The notes beneath the pieces were generated by a model. It saw only the letters and a list, made by a program, of their open reading frames with translations, ran no database searches and had not been told where the DNA came from. Below are positions 1 through 11,790 of a stretch of 64,000 nt of DNA, piece by piece. The DNA is from Galeopsis tetrahit. Its lineage: Eukaryota > Streptophyta > Magnoliopsida > Lamiales > Lamiaceae. How positions within the stretch are numbered: the first letter of the stretch is position 1; the number at the start of each line of letters is the position of its first letter. The stretch is taken from NCBI GenBank assembly GCA_963675135.1, contig OY776124.1, positions 17,296,066-17,360,065 on the forward strand, read 5' to 3'. The position numbers were made by a program, and so were the translations under genes.

Positions 1-375
1 GAAAAGACAATGTGTTAGTGTATTCACTGTTTTTGTTGCAAGTAGGTTTCAAGGATAGGCATAGAGAGATTTTTTGTATAAGTGTATCTTGATTCAAAAG
101 TAGTTCAACTATCATTCATATAAGAGATCATTACAGGCATGTTGATAGTTGAATTTAACATATCAGAGCATGAATCATCAACACTAAATACAATAGAGCA
201 TTATATTCTAACAATACTAAGCATATCAGAGCATAAACTTGTATCAGAGCACCAATCCTGTATCAGAGCAATCCATAATCAGATCAGAGCAACCAAAATA
301 TCACACCATATCAGCAATCTTGACCATATTTCAGCATAGTTGATCAATTAAGAAAGATCAGAAGACTTAGCCATT
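1..375 (-). other. 3' noncoding tail of element 1 with PBS-complementary repeats
   Basis: This sequence lies between the end of ORF3 and the polypurine tract (off-window). On the plus strand it holds four exact copies of TATCAGAGCA (161-170, 224-233, 242-251, 261-270) and two near copies (about 193-200 and 282-291). The same 10 bases occur in the element's primer-binding site. Element RNA, read from the minus strand, therefore carries several stretches complementary to its own PBS. The 66-codon plus-strand ORF over this stretch is judged not to be a gene. Confidence 0.7.
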
Positions 376-3300
376 TCAAAGATCATCCTCAGGAGGTGGC
401 AGCATTCCATACTGTGCCCACACTCTTCTTTTCAGTGCCATGGCTTCTTGGTTGGTTCCCTTAGGTCCAAGAGCCATCTTGTTCAGCTTAAGGATCTCAG
501 TGAATTCCCTCAAAATTCTTGCTTGGTCAATCCATCCTTCAAGCTTTGGAGGCATGTATATGATTGGCTTGGGAGCTGTGAGTTCAAATCTTGCAATGTC
601 AGCAGCTGCAAGTAGTTGTTGATACAACTCTCTGTAGTATTCTAGCATGAACTCAGTGAAGGCAGAGTTTGCATCTCCTCCATTCCATCTGTCAATGACA
701 TAATAGTCATAGACAAACTCCCTTTTGGCTTCTTCCCATGTGTCATTCAGTTGAATTGGCACCCATTTATCCAAGTGTGGATATTTGGTGTCCATTGGGA
801 TTAGAAGCTGAGGCTTCATCTTGCTGTATGTTGCTCTTCTCCTTCTTGGTTTCTGAAAGTTTGCTCTTCTTTCATCTCTTGCTCTGTTGGCTTCTTCCAT
901 TAAGTCCATTTTCTCTTGGGCCCTCATCATGGCCAGTTTTTGTTGTGTTTCAGGGTCTTTGCCATACCCTTCATGAAACAATTTTGATGGATCAAGAGCT
1001 AGGACTGTTGTCTTCTTCTTAGTTTCAGGTCCAAATCCTTCAGCAAATAACTCTTCAATGTCTTCAGAGGACTTGGTACCTTCAGCAGTTTTTCCAGATT
1101 CAGAAGATTTGTCCTCTTCAGTAGATTTGGGCTCTTCAGCAGTTTTGGCTTTCTTTGATGTAGGCTCATCTTCATCAATTCTGAATTCAGGTGGAAGATC
1201 AAGGCTGCTAGGAAAGTCAGTGAATTTCTCAATTTGTCTCTTCTTTCCTTGGGCCTTCTTGATCTTTCCTCTGGTTTGGACACCTTCAGCATCTTTGTCC
1301 AAACCTGACACTTCACCACCTGGTCTTTGCTGTAGCCTTACTCTTTCCTCTTGAGCTGAGGCCATTGAGTTTTTCAATGCCAATGCTAACTGCTCCTCTT
1401 CATCCAAATCTTCCAAGTTCAGCATTTCTGGCTCTTTTCCTTTTCCTTCAGGGACTTTGTCCTTCCCTTTCACTGGACTCCCAATCACCAAGGCACCTTT
1501 TGCTCTAGCTCTTTCCCTTTCCCCCTTTTTGGCAGCATCAAAACACTGGGGCTTGAGGTCACTCATTGTTGAGGCCATCAGGGATTGGGCCTGGTTTAGG
1601 GACTTCATCTCCTCCAACAAATATACATTCTCATCATGTATATTCTGCATTCTATCACTGCTCAAGCTAAGGAAAGCCAGAACAGGCTTCATCTTTTGTT
1701 GGACAACCTCTTCCATGGCTGTTTTCAGAGATGCATCCAGTTGGGCTTTTAAGAGCTCAGTTAGGTTGGCCACTGCACCTTCAGCAATGTTGGCCAGCAC
1801 TTCCTGGGAAAATTTTTCTGAGGCAGCTTTGACCATAGCTAGCCTTTGCTCTTCAGCTCTTCTCTTTTGTAGTGCAGTCTTCTTTCCAAGTGCTTGTTTG
1901 ACAGTTAGCCTGAGAGCTTTGACATTAGCATTGTGATTGTCTCTCAGCAGCTTTTGCTCTTTCTTGACCTCTTCTGAGATGGCTTCCATGGTTGATTTGG
2001 CACTTTGAACTTCAGTGGAGATGGTTTGGAGACCAGATTCCACACCACTGGTTCTTGCCTCAAGAGTTGGGAGCACAACATCTTCAGAGCCAGTGAGCCT
2101 CATTTCTACAGATGCTAGAGTCCTTCCTTGCTCATTCAATGCTCCTGAAGTTTCAGCATGAGCAGATTGGACTTGATGAGCCAAGGAGTCCAACTTCTCT
2201 GATTGCAGTCCAAGTAAGGCTTGAGCTGAGCCTGTGTCAACTTGGATAGGTGCATCTGTTAAGAACTCATCTGCAAAAATTTGATCAAGAGAAATACCTG
2301 CAACATCAGATAAATCAAACAAGTTAGGAAATAAGCACTCATCACCCTCAATTTCTTTTATATAAGACTCTGATACAACAGCAGTCTTCTTCTCATTTTC
2401 AACTTTTTCTTTTCTCCCTTCTGTAATAATGATCTCACTCAAGGAATCAGGCCTCCTCTCATCAAGGGATTCTTGAAGTTCAGATTTGACTTCAAGAATA
2501 ACCTGTCCTTCCTCACTTATTCCACCCTCATTTGGTGGTACACTCACTATCTTAGTGATGATTACCTCTCTTTCATCCACAACTCCCTCTGATTTTTCAG
2601 CTAATATCTCCTTTTCAACTCCTTCTCCTAATCCTGCAGCATCTCCACCTTCAACAAGGTTCAAAGATGGCAGTTGTGGGGAGATCACAGTGCTCATATC
2701 AGCAGCCACTGAGTCATCCTGAATGATTAAGGGCTGATCAATGTCCAACTCTTCTGACACTGAATAGGCCTTAATCAAACTAGCCTCTAGTACAGGAACC
2801 TCAACATCTGTAGGCTGTGCCTTGGGTTCAGAAGAACCTTCATTGGCAGATGTGTCTTTGGTTGTGTTACCACCCTTGGTCAACACCTCTGAAGTTACAG
2901 AGCCTTTCCTATGATAGGTTTTGGGAGGATTGGAAAGTCTATCTGCTACAGAAGACTAGGGTTGAAAGGGTTCAGGGAGGTTGGCTTGAGGGGTTTCAGG
3001 AGGGTTGGGATTTGAAGGGTTTGAGGGATCATCAGGGGAATCATCATCATTAGAGCCACTGTCAGGGTGTTTGATTCCCTTGGCTTTTCTTTCTTTCTCC
3101 TCTTCAATCTTATTGGCTACCATCTTTGCAAATATCTCCTCATCAATGAGGAATCTTGTCTTTGAAACTCCAGCAAAGGGTAGCAATCTGTTCTCCTCTA
3201 TTTGCCACCAGTTTGCACCTTTATCTTGGATGACTTGTGATATCTCCATCATAGATTTATCTTTTACATCAACAAGCATCCTCAAATCATGAAAGGCCTT

Positions 3301-5121
3301 CTGAATTCTTGGAAATTCAGCCAGTTGTGGATACAAACTGTCCACAGTAGCCTTGGCTCCTCCTCTGAGCATACTCTCAAAAGTATACTCCTCCTCATCT
3401 CCACTTGAATGGGGACTTTGGGTTATAGGGGAGTTGGCTCTGGGTTCTCCTATTGTGGCTTTAGGGAGATTAAGTTCAGGAATCTTGGCTTCAGATGGGT
3501 TGGGTACAGTAGAAGGGTCTTCAGTTGCTTTAGAGAGCAATGAATCTGAAGGGGCTTTACTCAGAGGGGTTGGCTCATGAAGTGCATGCTCTAAGAGCTT
3601 TGAATAGTTGAGCATGGATGAGTCAAGGGGAGACAGGAGTCTTGTCTCATCTACTGCTAAATCAGCAAGCACATCTATGCCACTTCTTTGTTCATTCCCT
3701 TCAGGAGAATATCTCTTAGTGAGATTTACAGGGGTAATGGGTTGGTTGGAAGGGGTAACATGGGTTTCAGGGGAGTTGGGCTCAAGATACTGAATTTCAG
3801 GGAGGTTGGCCTCTATGGGTTGACCTTCAGGGACTTTGGATTCTGGAGTTCCAGAACCAGATGAATGGGTCCTTGACATGGATTTGGCCCTGCTTTCAGC
3901 TCTGCTCTCCCTTAGAGCCAATTGAAGAGACCTCTCTTCTTGCAGCTCCAACACCTTTTCAGTAGGTTTGGCCCTTCTCTTGCTGGCCCTGCTACTTCCA
4001 CTTCCTTCCTTCTCAGGGACAACTTCCCTGATTCTCTTATCACCCTTAGACTTTTGTCTAGTCTCATTGTACTTTTGCCTGAGTTCTTCTGAATGATCAG
4101 ATGGCACTTGTACACCTTCTCTAGCAACTTCTTCAATCTCAGCTGAAGCATCTGAATTCTCTTCTGAGATTCTCTGAGACATTTTCCTTGTCTTTACAGC
4201 CCTGGCCTTTGTTCTCTTTTTCATCTTAGGCTTCTCTTCCTCCTGTTCTTCAGTTGGCTTGGCCAGTAGCATCCTTCTTTTCTCGGTTTTCTTACTGAGC
4301 TTTCTGAACAGGATCTTTTGGGCTGGGAGGGGCTTCGCAAAGGTCTGCATCTGGGAATAGTGGGAAAACCTCTCAATCAACAAGCTTGCCCTGGTGCAAT
4401 ACTTGATTTTCCCTTCTAACACCACCTTATTGTGGGCTTTTACCTTAAATTTAGCCTTCTCCTTCATCATCGCAGACATGATGAAGGTCCTCTAATCAAA
4501 CTTGATGCCCTTATCACTGGCATCAATAATGGCAGCCATGATTCTGATCCTTGGCTGGCTGACCTGCTCTAGGCTTCCAGTGTTGCTTAAGAGGCTCTTA
4601 GCAACTACCTCAAACAGATTGAGAAACTCTGGCTTGAGAGTTTTCTTATTTTGAGTTGAGGAGAGAGGGCCTGGAACTAATAACCACTCTTGGGCTATTT
4701 CCTCTTCATGTCCAGTGCCATACACTTCTGGATTCCTTCCCTCATAAGGCAATCCAAAGGCTCCTTCCAGATCCTCTGAGGAGAATCTAACTCTATGGAA
4801 TCTCTCCTCTTCTTCTCCTTCAGCTGTGTAGGATAGCCTGGTTGATACTTCACCATCTTCAGGCTTGCCTCTCCACTTGAGGAAGGCAAAGAATTCTGCC
4901 ATATAGCTTTCCAAGCAAGAGCTTGGTCTTTCTTCCAAGAACTTTTGGAGACCAGCCCTTCTCAACCATCTCAGGGTTGGAGTAATCTCAGGATCTTCAC
5001 TTTCAAAAGAGATAATTGGCTCAAAGTGAAGATTGTTCTTGTTGCTTAGATAGCCAAAATCTAGGTCTAGATCTTTGTTGGAGAAATCAACAAGCATCTC
5101 AGGTCTAACCTTGGGGGCCAT
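376..5121 (-). pseudogene. Third ORF of SIRE-type Copia (env-position, coiled-coil protein), two nonsense codons
   Basis: A single frame of 1582 codons, ATG at 5119-5121 to the stop at 376-378, broken by TAG at 4492-4494 (TGG in element 2) and TAG at 2956-2958 (AAG in element 2). Residues 1-250 form a globular domain like the domain found in plant transposon proteins of unknown function. It is followed by a Lys/Glu-rich linker and a Pro/Glu/Ser-rich stretch with repeated NLPE/NSPE motifs. About 970-1150 is a long heptad-rich coiled coil, then basic and acidic low complexity. A conserved C-terminal domain (about 1430-1581) contains WVPIQLN and RWNGGDANSAF. I see no signal peptide or membrane segment, so 'envelope' describes position only. 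Function is unknown. Confidence 0.85.
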
Positions 5122-5802
5122 TGAAAATTGCAGAGAAAAAGTTTGATGAGGAATGAGAGAGTTTGAAGAACTTTTGAGTTAGGGTTTCGAATACTTGGGG
5201 AAGAAGTGTTTGTGGGTATCTTAAGACTTGTGAATATTCTAAAAAGAATGTTTGTCAATGAGTTGGTAAGGTCTTGATACAATTCAAAGGTGAACAAAAA
5301 TGGAAATCCAAAATGGACGGCTAGGATTGATTTCAGGGGAGTTGTCCATTTTTGATCCAATGGTCAAAAACCAATGAAACAGTGAAATAACTGTTTTATT
5401 CAAAACGTGGGTGGTTTTAAATGTTTGTTTAAGGCTGGGGATTTTTCGAGATAGATCATGTCCCAAAAAGTTTAATGCAAACAAGAGTTAAATCTTGGCA
5501 TTTAATGCATGGAAAGTGACCTTTTGGGTGGGAGACAAATTAAATCCCAAAAAGGTGAAAACTGTATTTCAATGGGACAGATTTCGAAATAGGTATTGAT
5601 CACCAAAAATAGGTGCTTATCAAACCTAAGAATTTGTTTGATAGCTAGGACAACTTATCTGACCCTACATGGACAAGTGTCCTGAAGAACTGTGGACAAG
5701 TGTCCTGAAGAGGTAAGGTCATGTTTCTGAATTTCAGTAGACTTGACCAAGTCTGCTGAAGTTTGAGTTTGTTTCCCCCTTAATCAATGAGCTTCTTTGG
5801 AC
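5122..5802 (-). promoter_or_regulatory. Spacer between pol and ORF3 with dyad motifs and plant-gene-like leader
   Basis: The 681-nt gap between the pol stop and the ORF3 start contains two copies of the perfect dyad GGACAAGTGTCC (5671-5682, 5694-5705). Close to ORF3 there is a telo-box-like AAACCCTAA (minus strand, 5179-5187) and a CT-rich leader. Element 2 keeps the same arrangement. ORF3 is separated from pol by stops and distance, so readthrough from pol is unlikely. An internal promoter or a spliced subgenomic RNA is inferred, not shown. Confidence 0.5.
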
Positions 5803-8800
5803 TTATTTGTCCAACTTCCCTGGATCAAGTAATCCCAACTCTGCTGATAGCTCCAGAAATCTTGCTTCTGCAAGTGGCTTGGTTAATATATCAGCTTTTT
5901 GATGGTCAGTGTGAATCTTGACCAACTTGATGTCCTTCTTCTCCACATGGTCTCTAATGAAGTGGTGCTTGATGTCCACATGCTTGCATCTTGTGTGTAA
6001 GACAGGATTTTGTGATATAGCAATGGCACTATTGTTATCACAAAATATTGGCACTTCAGTAGAGTTGACTTTGTAGTCTCTTAGTTGTTGTCTTAACCAT
6101 AGGATTTGAGCACAACAACTTCCAGCAGCAACATATTCAGCTTCAGTGGTGGAAGTGGCCACTGTGTTCTGCTTCTTGGAGAACCATGAAATAAGCTTGT
6201 TGCCTAAGAATTGACAAGTCCCTGAAGTGGACTTTCTGTCAATCCTACATCCTCCATAATCAGCATCTGAGTAGCCAGTTAGCTCAATATTGTCATCAGC
6301 AGGGTACCAAAGGCCTAGATTCTCAGTGCCTTTGAGGTACCTCAAAATCCTCTTTGCAGCCTCAAGGTGGCTTTTCTTAGGATTTGCTTGAAATCTTGCA
6401 CAAACACCTACTGCAAAGGTGATATCAGGTCTGCTGGCAGTGAGATAGAGGAGTGAACCAATTATTCCTCTATACTCAGTAGAGTTGGTTGGAATACCAC
6501 TCTCATCAGGATCCATCTTCCAGTTTGTGTTTATTGGGATCCTTACTGGCTTGCTAGTTGTACACCCAAACTTTTTGATCATTTCTCTGGTGTACTTAGC
6601 TTGGTTGATGAAGATTCCTTCTTTAGTTTGCTTGACTTGTAGACCCAAAAAGAAGTTCATCAACCCCATCATGGACATCTCAAACTTGCTTTGCATGAGC
6701 TTGGAGAATTTCTCACACAGCTTCTCATTAGGAGATCCAAAGATTATGTCATCCACATAAATTTGGACAAGCAAGATGTCCTCTCCTTCAGAGATTCTGA
6801 AGAGAGTTCTGTCCACAGTTCCCTTGGTGAATCCATGATCCAAGAGAAATTGTGACAGTGTATCATACCAAGCCCTAGGGGCTTGTTTGAGTCCATATAG
6901 AGCTTTCTTGAGTCTGTAAACTTGGTTCCCAATTTCAAAACCTGGTGGTTGCTCCACATAGACTTCTTCTTTTAAGACTCCATTCAGAAAGGCACTCTTG
7001 ACATCCATTTGGTATACTTTGAACCTCTTGTGAGCTGCATAGGCTAGAAAGAGCCTTATTGCTTCTAGCCTTGCCACAGGTGCAAATGTCTCATCATAGT
7101 CAATGCCTTCATGTTGGCAGTACCCTTTTGCCACTAGTCTTGCTTTGTTTCTGACAATCACATCATTTTCATTCTTCTTGTTCTTGAACACCCACTTTGT
7201 TCCAATAACATCTTGATGTGAAGGTCTATCCACCAGCTCCCATACTTCATTTCTGGTGAATTGGTTTAGTTCTTCCTGCATGGCTGTGATCCAATTGGCA
7301 TCTTGAAGTGCTTCCTCAACATCACTTGGTTCTTGCTCTGACAAGAAACAACAGAAAAGAGCACTTTCACCATGGAATCTTCTTGTTTTGACTCCAATAC
7401 TTGGGTCACCAAGTATTAGATCAGTAGGATGGTCAGATAACCAAGTCCTTCTTTTTCTGATCTCTTCAGTAGAGTTGTCCTCTACTGAAGTTGAGTCATT
7501 TTGATCATAGAATTCAGGATAATTTAATGCAGGATCTAATTCAGGATCATAATCAGGGATGTTGTCCTCAATGTCAGGGACATTGGCATTTTCAACATTT
7601 TGAATTCCCCCTTGATTATTTGACCCATTAACTACCTCAGCAGGAACTGCTTCTTCATTGGTAGTTGTTACCTGGATGTGAACTGGGATTGGTTCATTCA
7701 GTTCACCATTTCCATCTGTGAGATTTGTCTCAGGAAGGTTGCCTTCAGGATGGTTGTCCAGTATTGTGTGTTCAGGTAGATTGGATTGGACAACATCTAT
7801 GAATTCAGTGTCTTTGTCTTTTATGCTTAATCTGGTTGTCCTCTGTGTGATTTCTTCAGGTTCCAAATGATCATTCCTGATCTCAAAGATAGACTCATCA
7901 AACACAACATGAGGTGTTTCTTCCACTATAAGGGTTTTCTTGTTGTAGACTCTGAAAGCTCTACTGATTTGAGAGTATCCAAGAAATACTCCCTCATCAG
8001 CTTTGCTATCAAAAGCTTTTAACTGTTCTTTCCCATTATTGTGAATGAAACATTTACAGCCAAATATATGAAAATATGACACTTTAGGCATTCTCCCTTT
8101 CCAGAGTTCATAGGGGGTTTTGCCTTGCCCCTTAGTGATCAAACATCTATTTTGAGTATGACATGCAGTGTTTATAGCTTCAGCCCAAAACCTTTTAGGT
8201 AAATTTGAGTCAGCAATTAGAGTTCTAGCAGCTTCTTTTAAAGTTCTATTCCTTCTTTCTGCAACTCCATTTTGTTGGGGAGTTCTAGCTGCTGAGGTTT
8301 CATGAGCTATTCCATTTGATGTGCAGTACTCATTGATGTATGAATTTATGAACTCAGTGCCTTTATCAGATCTTATCTTGATAATGCTAAGGCTTTTCTC
8401 ATTTGACAATCTCTTGAGAAGTTCAGGTAGTTTGACTTGTGTTTCCTTCTTATTAAGGAGAAATACTACCCATGTGAACCTAGAGAAGTCATCTACTACC
8501 ACTAATGTGTATTTTCTACCATTTATGCTTGAAGGGGTAATTGGTCCAAACAGATCCATATGTAGAAGTTCAAGTACCCTTTCAGTGGAGATGACTGGTT
8601 TTCCCTTAAATGAAGCTTTAATCTGTTTTCCTTCTTGACATGGCTTACACACATGTTCTTTAATGAAAACCTCATTAGGTAGTCCCTTAATTAATGCATT
8701 TCTAGCAAGTTTGTTCATAGATTTGAAGTTCAGGTGATTTAGCCTCTTGTGCCATAGCCAGCTTTGTTCACTAGAACTTTTAGCAATAAAACATGCAGCA

Positions 8801-9192
8801 TCAGTAGACTTGTCCCAGTCTGCAAAATACACATTTCCCTTCCTAGTTCCAGTCAATAGGGTTTGTTGAGTTTTATCTTTAATTAGACACTTTCCACTTG
8901 AGAACTCAACATTAAAATCTTTATCACAGAATTGACTGATACTTAGGAGATTATATTTGAGACCAGCTACATAAGATACATTGGTTACTTTGATGTTACC
9001 AATCATCAAAGTACCATAACCTTTTGTTGTTGCTTGTGAGCTGTCTCCAAAGGTGACATTTGGGCCTTCTTTTTCAATAAAATCAGAGAGGAGTTCCTTG
9101 TTTCCAATCATGTGCCTTGAGCATCCACTGTCAAGGTACCATGCTGTCTTTTTGTTCATGCTCCTCTTCTTGTGGCCCAATGGTACCTGCAA
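5803..9192 (-). CDS. pol: Copia Pol polyprotein (protease, integrase, reverse transcriptase, RNase H), intact
   Basis: Uninterrupted 1129-codon frame directly following the gag stop in the same frame; the first codon after the stop is TTG. Protease: WYLDSGCSRHM at about residue 18-28. Integrase: an HHCC zinc region (WHKRLNHL then CKPC) and a DDE core with D in LLHMDLFGP, D in RSDKGTEF and E in NGVAERRNR. RT: FAPVARLEAIR, VYQMDVKSAFLNG, LYGLKQAPRAWY and the catalytic YVDD. RNase H: YSDADYGG, STTEAEYVA, FCDNNSAI and DIKHHFIRDHV. Length matches the element 2 homologue exactly (1130 codons). All motifs needed for reverse transcription and integration are visible. Expression presumably needs suppression or bypass of the gag stop. 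Confidence 0.95.
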   Translation of the reverse strand: MQVPLGHKKRSMNKKTAWYLDSGCSRHMIGNKELLSDFIEKEGPNVTFGDSSQATTKGYGTLMIGNIKVTNVSYVAGLKYNLLSISQFCDKDFNVEFSSGKCLIKDKTQQTLLTGTRKGNVYFADWDKSTDAACFIAKSSSEQSWLWHKRLNHLNFKSMNKLARNALIKGLPNEVFIKEHVCKPCQEGKQIKASFKGKPVISTERVLELLHMDLFGPITPSSINGRKYTLVVVDDFSRFTWVVFLLNKKETQVKLPELLKRLSNEKSLSIIKIRSDKGTEFINSYINEYCTSNGIAHETSAARTPQQNGVAERRNRTLKEAARTLIADSNLPKRFWAEAINTACHTQNRCLITKGQGKTPYELWKGRMPKVSYFHIFGCKCFIHNNGKEQLKAFDSKADEGVFLGYSQISRAFRVYNKKTLIVEETPHVVFDESIFEIRNDHLEPEEITQRTTRLSIKDKDTEFIDVVQSNLPEHTILDNHPEGNLPETNLTDGNGELNEPIPVHIQVTTTNEEAVPAEVVNGSNNQGGIQNVENANVPDIEDNIPDYDPELDPALNYPEFYDQNDSTSVEDNSTEEIRKRRTWLSDHPTDLILGDPSIGVKTRRFHGESALFCCFLSEQEPSDVEEALQDANWITAMQEELNQFTRNEVWELVDRPSHQDVIGTKWVFKNKKNENDVIVRNKARLVAKGYCQHEGIDYDETFAPVARLEAIRLFLAYAAHKRFKVYQMDVKSAFLNGVLKEEVYVEQPPGFEIGNQVYRLKKALYGLKQAPRAWYDTLSQFLLDHGFTKGTVDRTLFRISEGEDILLVQIYVDDIIFGSPNEKLCEKFSKLMQSKFEMSMMGLMNFFLGLQVKQTKEGIFINQAKYTREMIKKFGCTTSKPVRIPINTNWKMDPDESGIPTNSTEYRGIIGSLLYLTASRPDITFAVGVCARFQANPKKSHLEAAKRILRYLKGTENLGLWYPADDNIELTGYSDADYGGCRIDRKSTSGTCQFLGNKLISWFSKKQNTVATSTTEAEYVAAGSCCAQILWLRQQLRDYKVNSTEVPIFCDNNSAIAISQNPVLHTRCKHVDIKHHFIRDHVEKKDIKLVKIHTDHQKADILTKPLAEARFLELSAELGLLDPGKLDK

Positions 9193-11664
9193 TTAGATAG
9201 GTTTAGGTACCCTTTGAGTTTTGGGTCCTGAGAGGTTAGCTGTACCTTTTGGAACCCAAACTTGCCTAATAACCCTGATTGATTCAAGGTGGCTAATTTG
9301 ATTTCTTAGTGCATCAATATACACTGTCTTTCCCTTAAATGCCTTTGGGAAAGTATGTGTGAATGTGTTAACTCTGTAAGTTTCAGGGAAGTTGACCACT
9401 TTCCTGAACTTATGAGTTCTTTTTGCAGCTTGATGAAGTCTTTGAGGAAAGGCATTTTTATGACCATTACCCTTTGGCATGAAGGGTTTTGGTTGTCTCA
9501 TTTTATTCTGCCTTTGAGGATAGTTGTCCTTCGGTCTATTCAGCTGAGGCTTTCTCAGATGAGTTGGCCTAGGCTGATTATACCTTGGATAGTTCCTCTG
9601 AACATTGTTCAGGAGGGTTGCCCTGCCATTGGGTCTACTCTGCTGACCAATATTCCTCTTGTGTTCAGGAGCCTTGGCCATTTCCTTAGGTTTTGGCCTA
9701 TTCTCCTGAATCACTTGAGTAGGCATTTCATTCAATTTGCCCTTTCCTTTGTTCAGTGGCTGAATTACTTCATTTTCAGCTTGTTGTGCCACTGACTTAA
9801 CAAAGATTCTCTTAGTGTTACTTGTGGATGCAACACTAAGACAAGGTGAAGATTCAAATGGATCAAAACCTAATCCACTTCTTTGAGCCATAGGTCTTTG
9901 ATAACTTTGAATTTCCTCTATTGCTCTAGAGGATTTGTTCAAAGCAGACATCTTTAATTTCAGGCTCTCTTCACTTGATTTAAGAATATCATACTCATGT
10001 GAGAGATTTTCAAATTTGGCATTTAGAATTTTAAGTTCAAATTCTTTTCTCTTCTGAGAGAGAAGTTGATCATCAATCTCCTTTTGTTGGTCAACTATCC
10101 TGAGATTTGCTTCCTCAAGCTTTCTCAAGACTTGTTGATACAACTCAGTAGACTTGACATCAACAGCTACCTCAGAGTTTTTAGAAAGTTCAATAGCCAA
10201 TCTTTCATTTTCTTTCACACAATTATCATGAAATTCTTGTAATCTAGTGAAATCTTCCATCAACTTTCCTAAGGAAAGTTTCAGGTTAACCTCACTAGTG
10301 TTTTGTGAGATGAATGATGGTGAACTAGATGTAGAGGATACCTCATCATCCTCAAGAGCCATGTTGCAAATATCATCATCATCATCACTGTTGGAGAATA
10401 GTCCATCAGAAGAGTTGAAGCTTTCAGCACTATCAGATTCTTCACCAGCCATCATGGCCTTTCTATTGGTGAACTTTCTGTCTCTTTTAGCTTGTCTCTC
10501 TCTTCTTTCTTTAGAGCTCAATTCAGGGCAGTCATATTGGAAGTGCCCTTTCTTTTTGCAGTTGTAACACAGATCTTCATCATCATCCTTCTTGGATTCA
10601 TCTCTTCTCTTAGATGATGAGGGTTCAGCTCTACTGGATCTTCTCCTATCAGAGGACTTGTCCTCTGATCTTTTCTCTTCAGGCTTTTTGTCCTCAGCCT
10701 GAACTTCAGGGGAATTGTATCTTTTCCTGAATTTGTTGTCTTGGTAGAATTTCTTGTATCTACCAAACCTTGTGTTGAGCTTGTCAAACCTTCTAGCCAT
10801 CAAGGCTAGTTCTTCCTTCATTTCAGTCTTAGAGACTGACTTTGATGATCTGGGAGTGGGTTGCATTTATGGTTCAGCAACTTTGGCTTTGAATGCCACT
10901 CCCTTGGTAGGATTTGAAGATTCCTCAACAGGCTTTCTTCTATTGAGGTCAAACTCATAGGCTTTAAGTTCTGAGAATATTTGTTGCATGGGCATAGTGG
11001 AGAGATCTTTGGTATTCTGCATCATCACAGCATAGACATCCCACTTTTGAGTGAGACTTCTCAAAATCTTTAATCCAACCTCTCTCTTGGTGTAGACCTT
11101 GCCCAATGAGTTGATTTCATTCATCACATCAGTGAATCTACCAGCAAATTTGTCAATGGACTCTTCAGACTCCATTGAGAATTGTTCAAACTTCTGCACA
11201 GCAACTTGGAGCTTGTTCTCCTTGATTTTTTCAGTGCCCTCACACATTTCAGCAAGGGTATCCCAAATTTCTTTAGTTGTTGTGCAGTGGTAGACTCTTC
11301 CCATGATTGCATCTGGAATTGTTTGATAAAGAGTATTCATGGCAAGATACTTCAGATTATCTTTCCTCTTTTCATCAGCAGTGAAGTCATCCTCATCTTT
11401 GGGAATCAGTTCCCTTACATCTGCTTTTTGTGCATCTGTTACCCTGGGGTTAGTTTGAGTAAACACAAAAGGTCCTCTTGTGATTACTCTTAACATGTCA
11501 GTATGAAGAGATGCAAGATGAGCCCTCATTCTAATTTTCCAGAATTCATAATTGTCTATTGAAAACATGGGCAGTTTGTGATGAGAAATGTGATTGACTG
11601 GATTTGTGGCCATGTTGTCTAATCCTTGAACAGCAGGTGGAGGAACAGCATTGTTGTTGGCCAT
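9193..11664 (-). pseudogene. gag: Copia Gag, one internal nonsense codon
   Basis: An 824-codon frame from ATG (11664) to TAA (9193-9195), the same length as the intact element 2 copy. An internal TAA at 10867-10869, where element 2 has GAA, splits it into 265 and 557 residues. The N-terminal capsid part has the SIRE-type FWKIRMRAHLASL region. A CCHC zinc knuckle (CYNCKKKGHFQYDC, CX2CX4HX4C) marks nucleocapsid. The roughly 400-residue tail after the knuckle contains a Ser/Asp-rich acidic patch, heptad-rich helix and a basic QRPK-rich end. This tail is long for a Copia Gag. The terminal TAA before protease is shared with element 2. Confidence 0.92.
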
Positions 11665-11790
11665 ATCTCACAAATAATCAGTTAGTTACCAAATGATGGA
11701 TTTCAGAAAGAGATCAGTTCAGTGACCACACAAATATGAGAGTTTTGAAAATCAAGATGGATTTTCAGAAGCAGTGGTCTTTGAACCCCT

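Noticed and set aside
1058..1936. Plus-strand ORFs overlapping ORF3 of element 1 (and mirror cases over element 2)
   Set aside because: They are antisense to a conserved protein frame, with no domain or start context. Similar shadows occur at the same places in element 2 only because the sequence is homologous.
376..5121. ORF3 as a true retroviral envelope glycoprotein
   Set aside because: No signal peptide, transmembrane segment or cysteine-rich ectodomain is visible in either copy. Only its position after pol is env-like.
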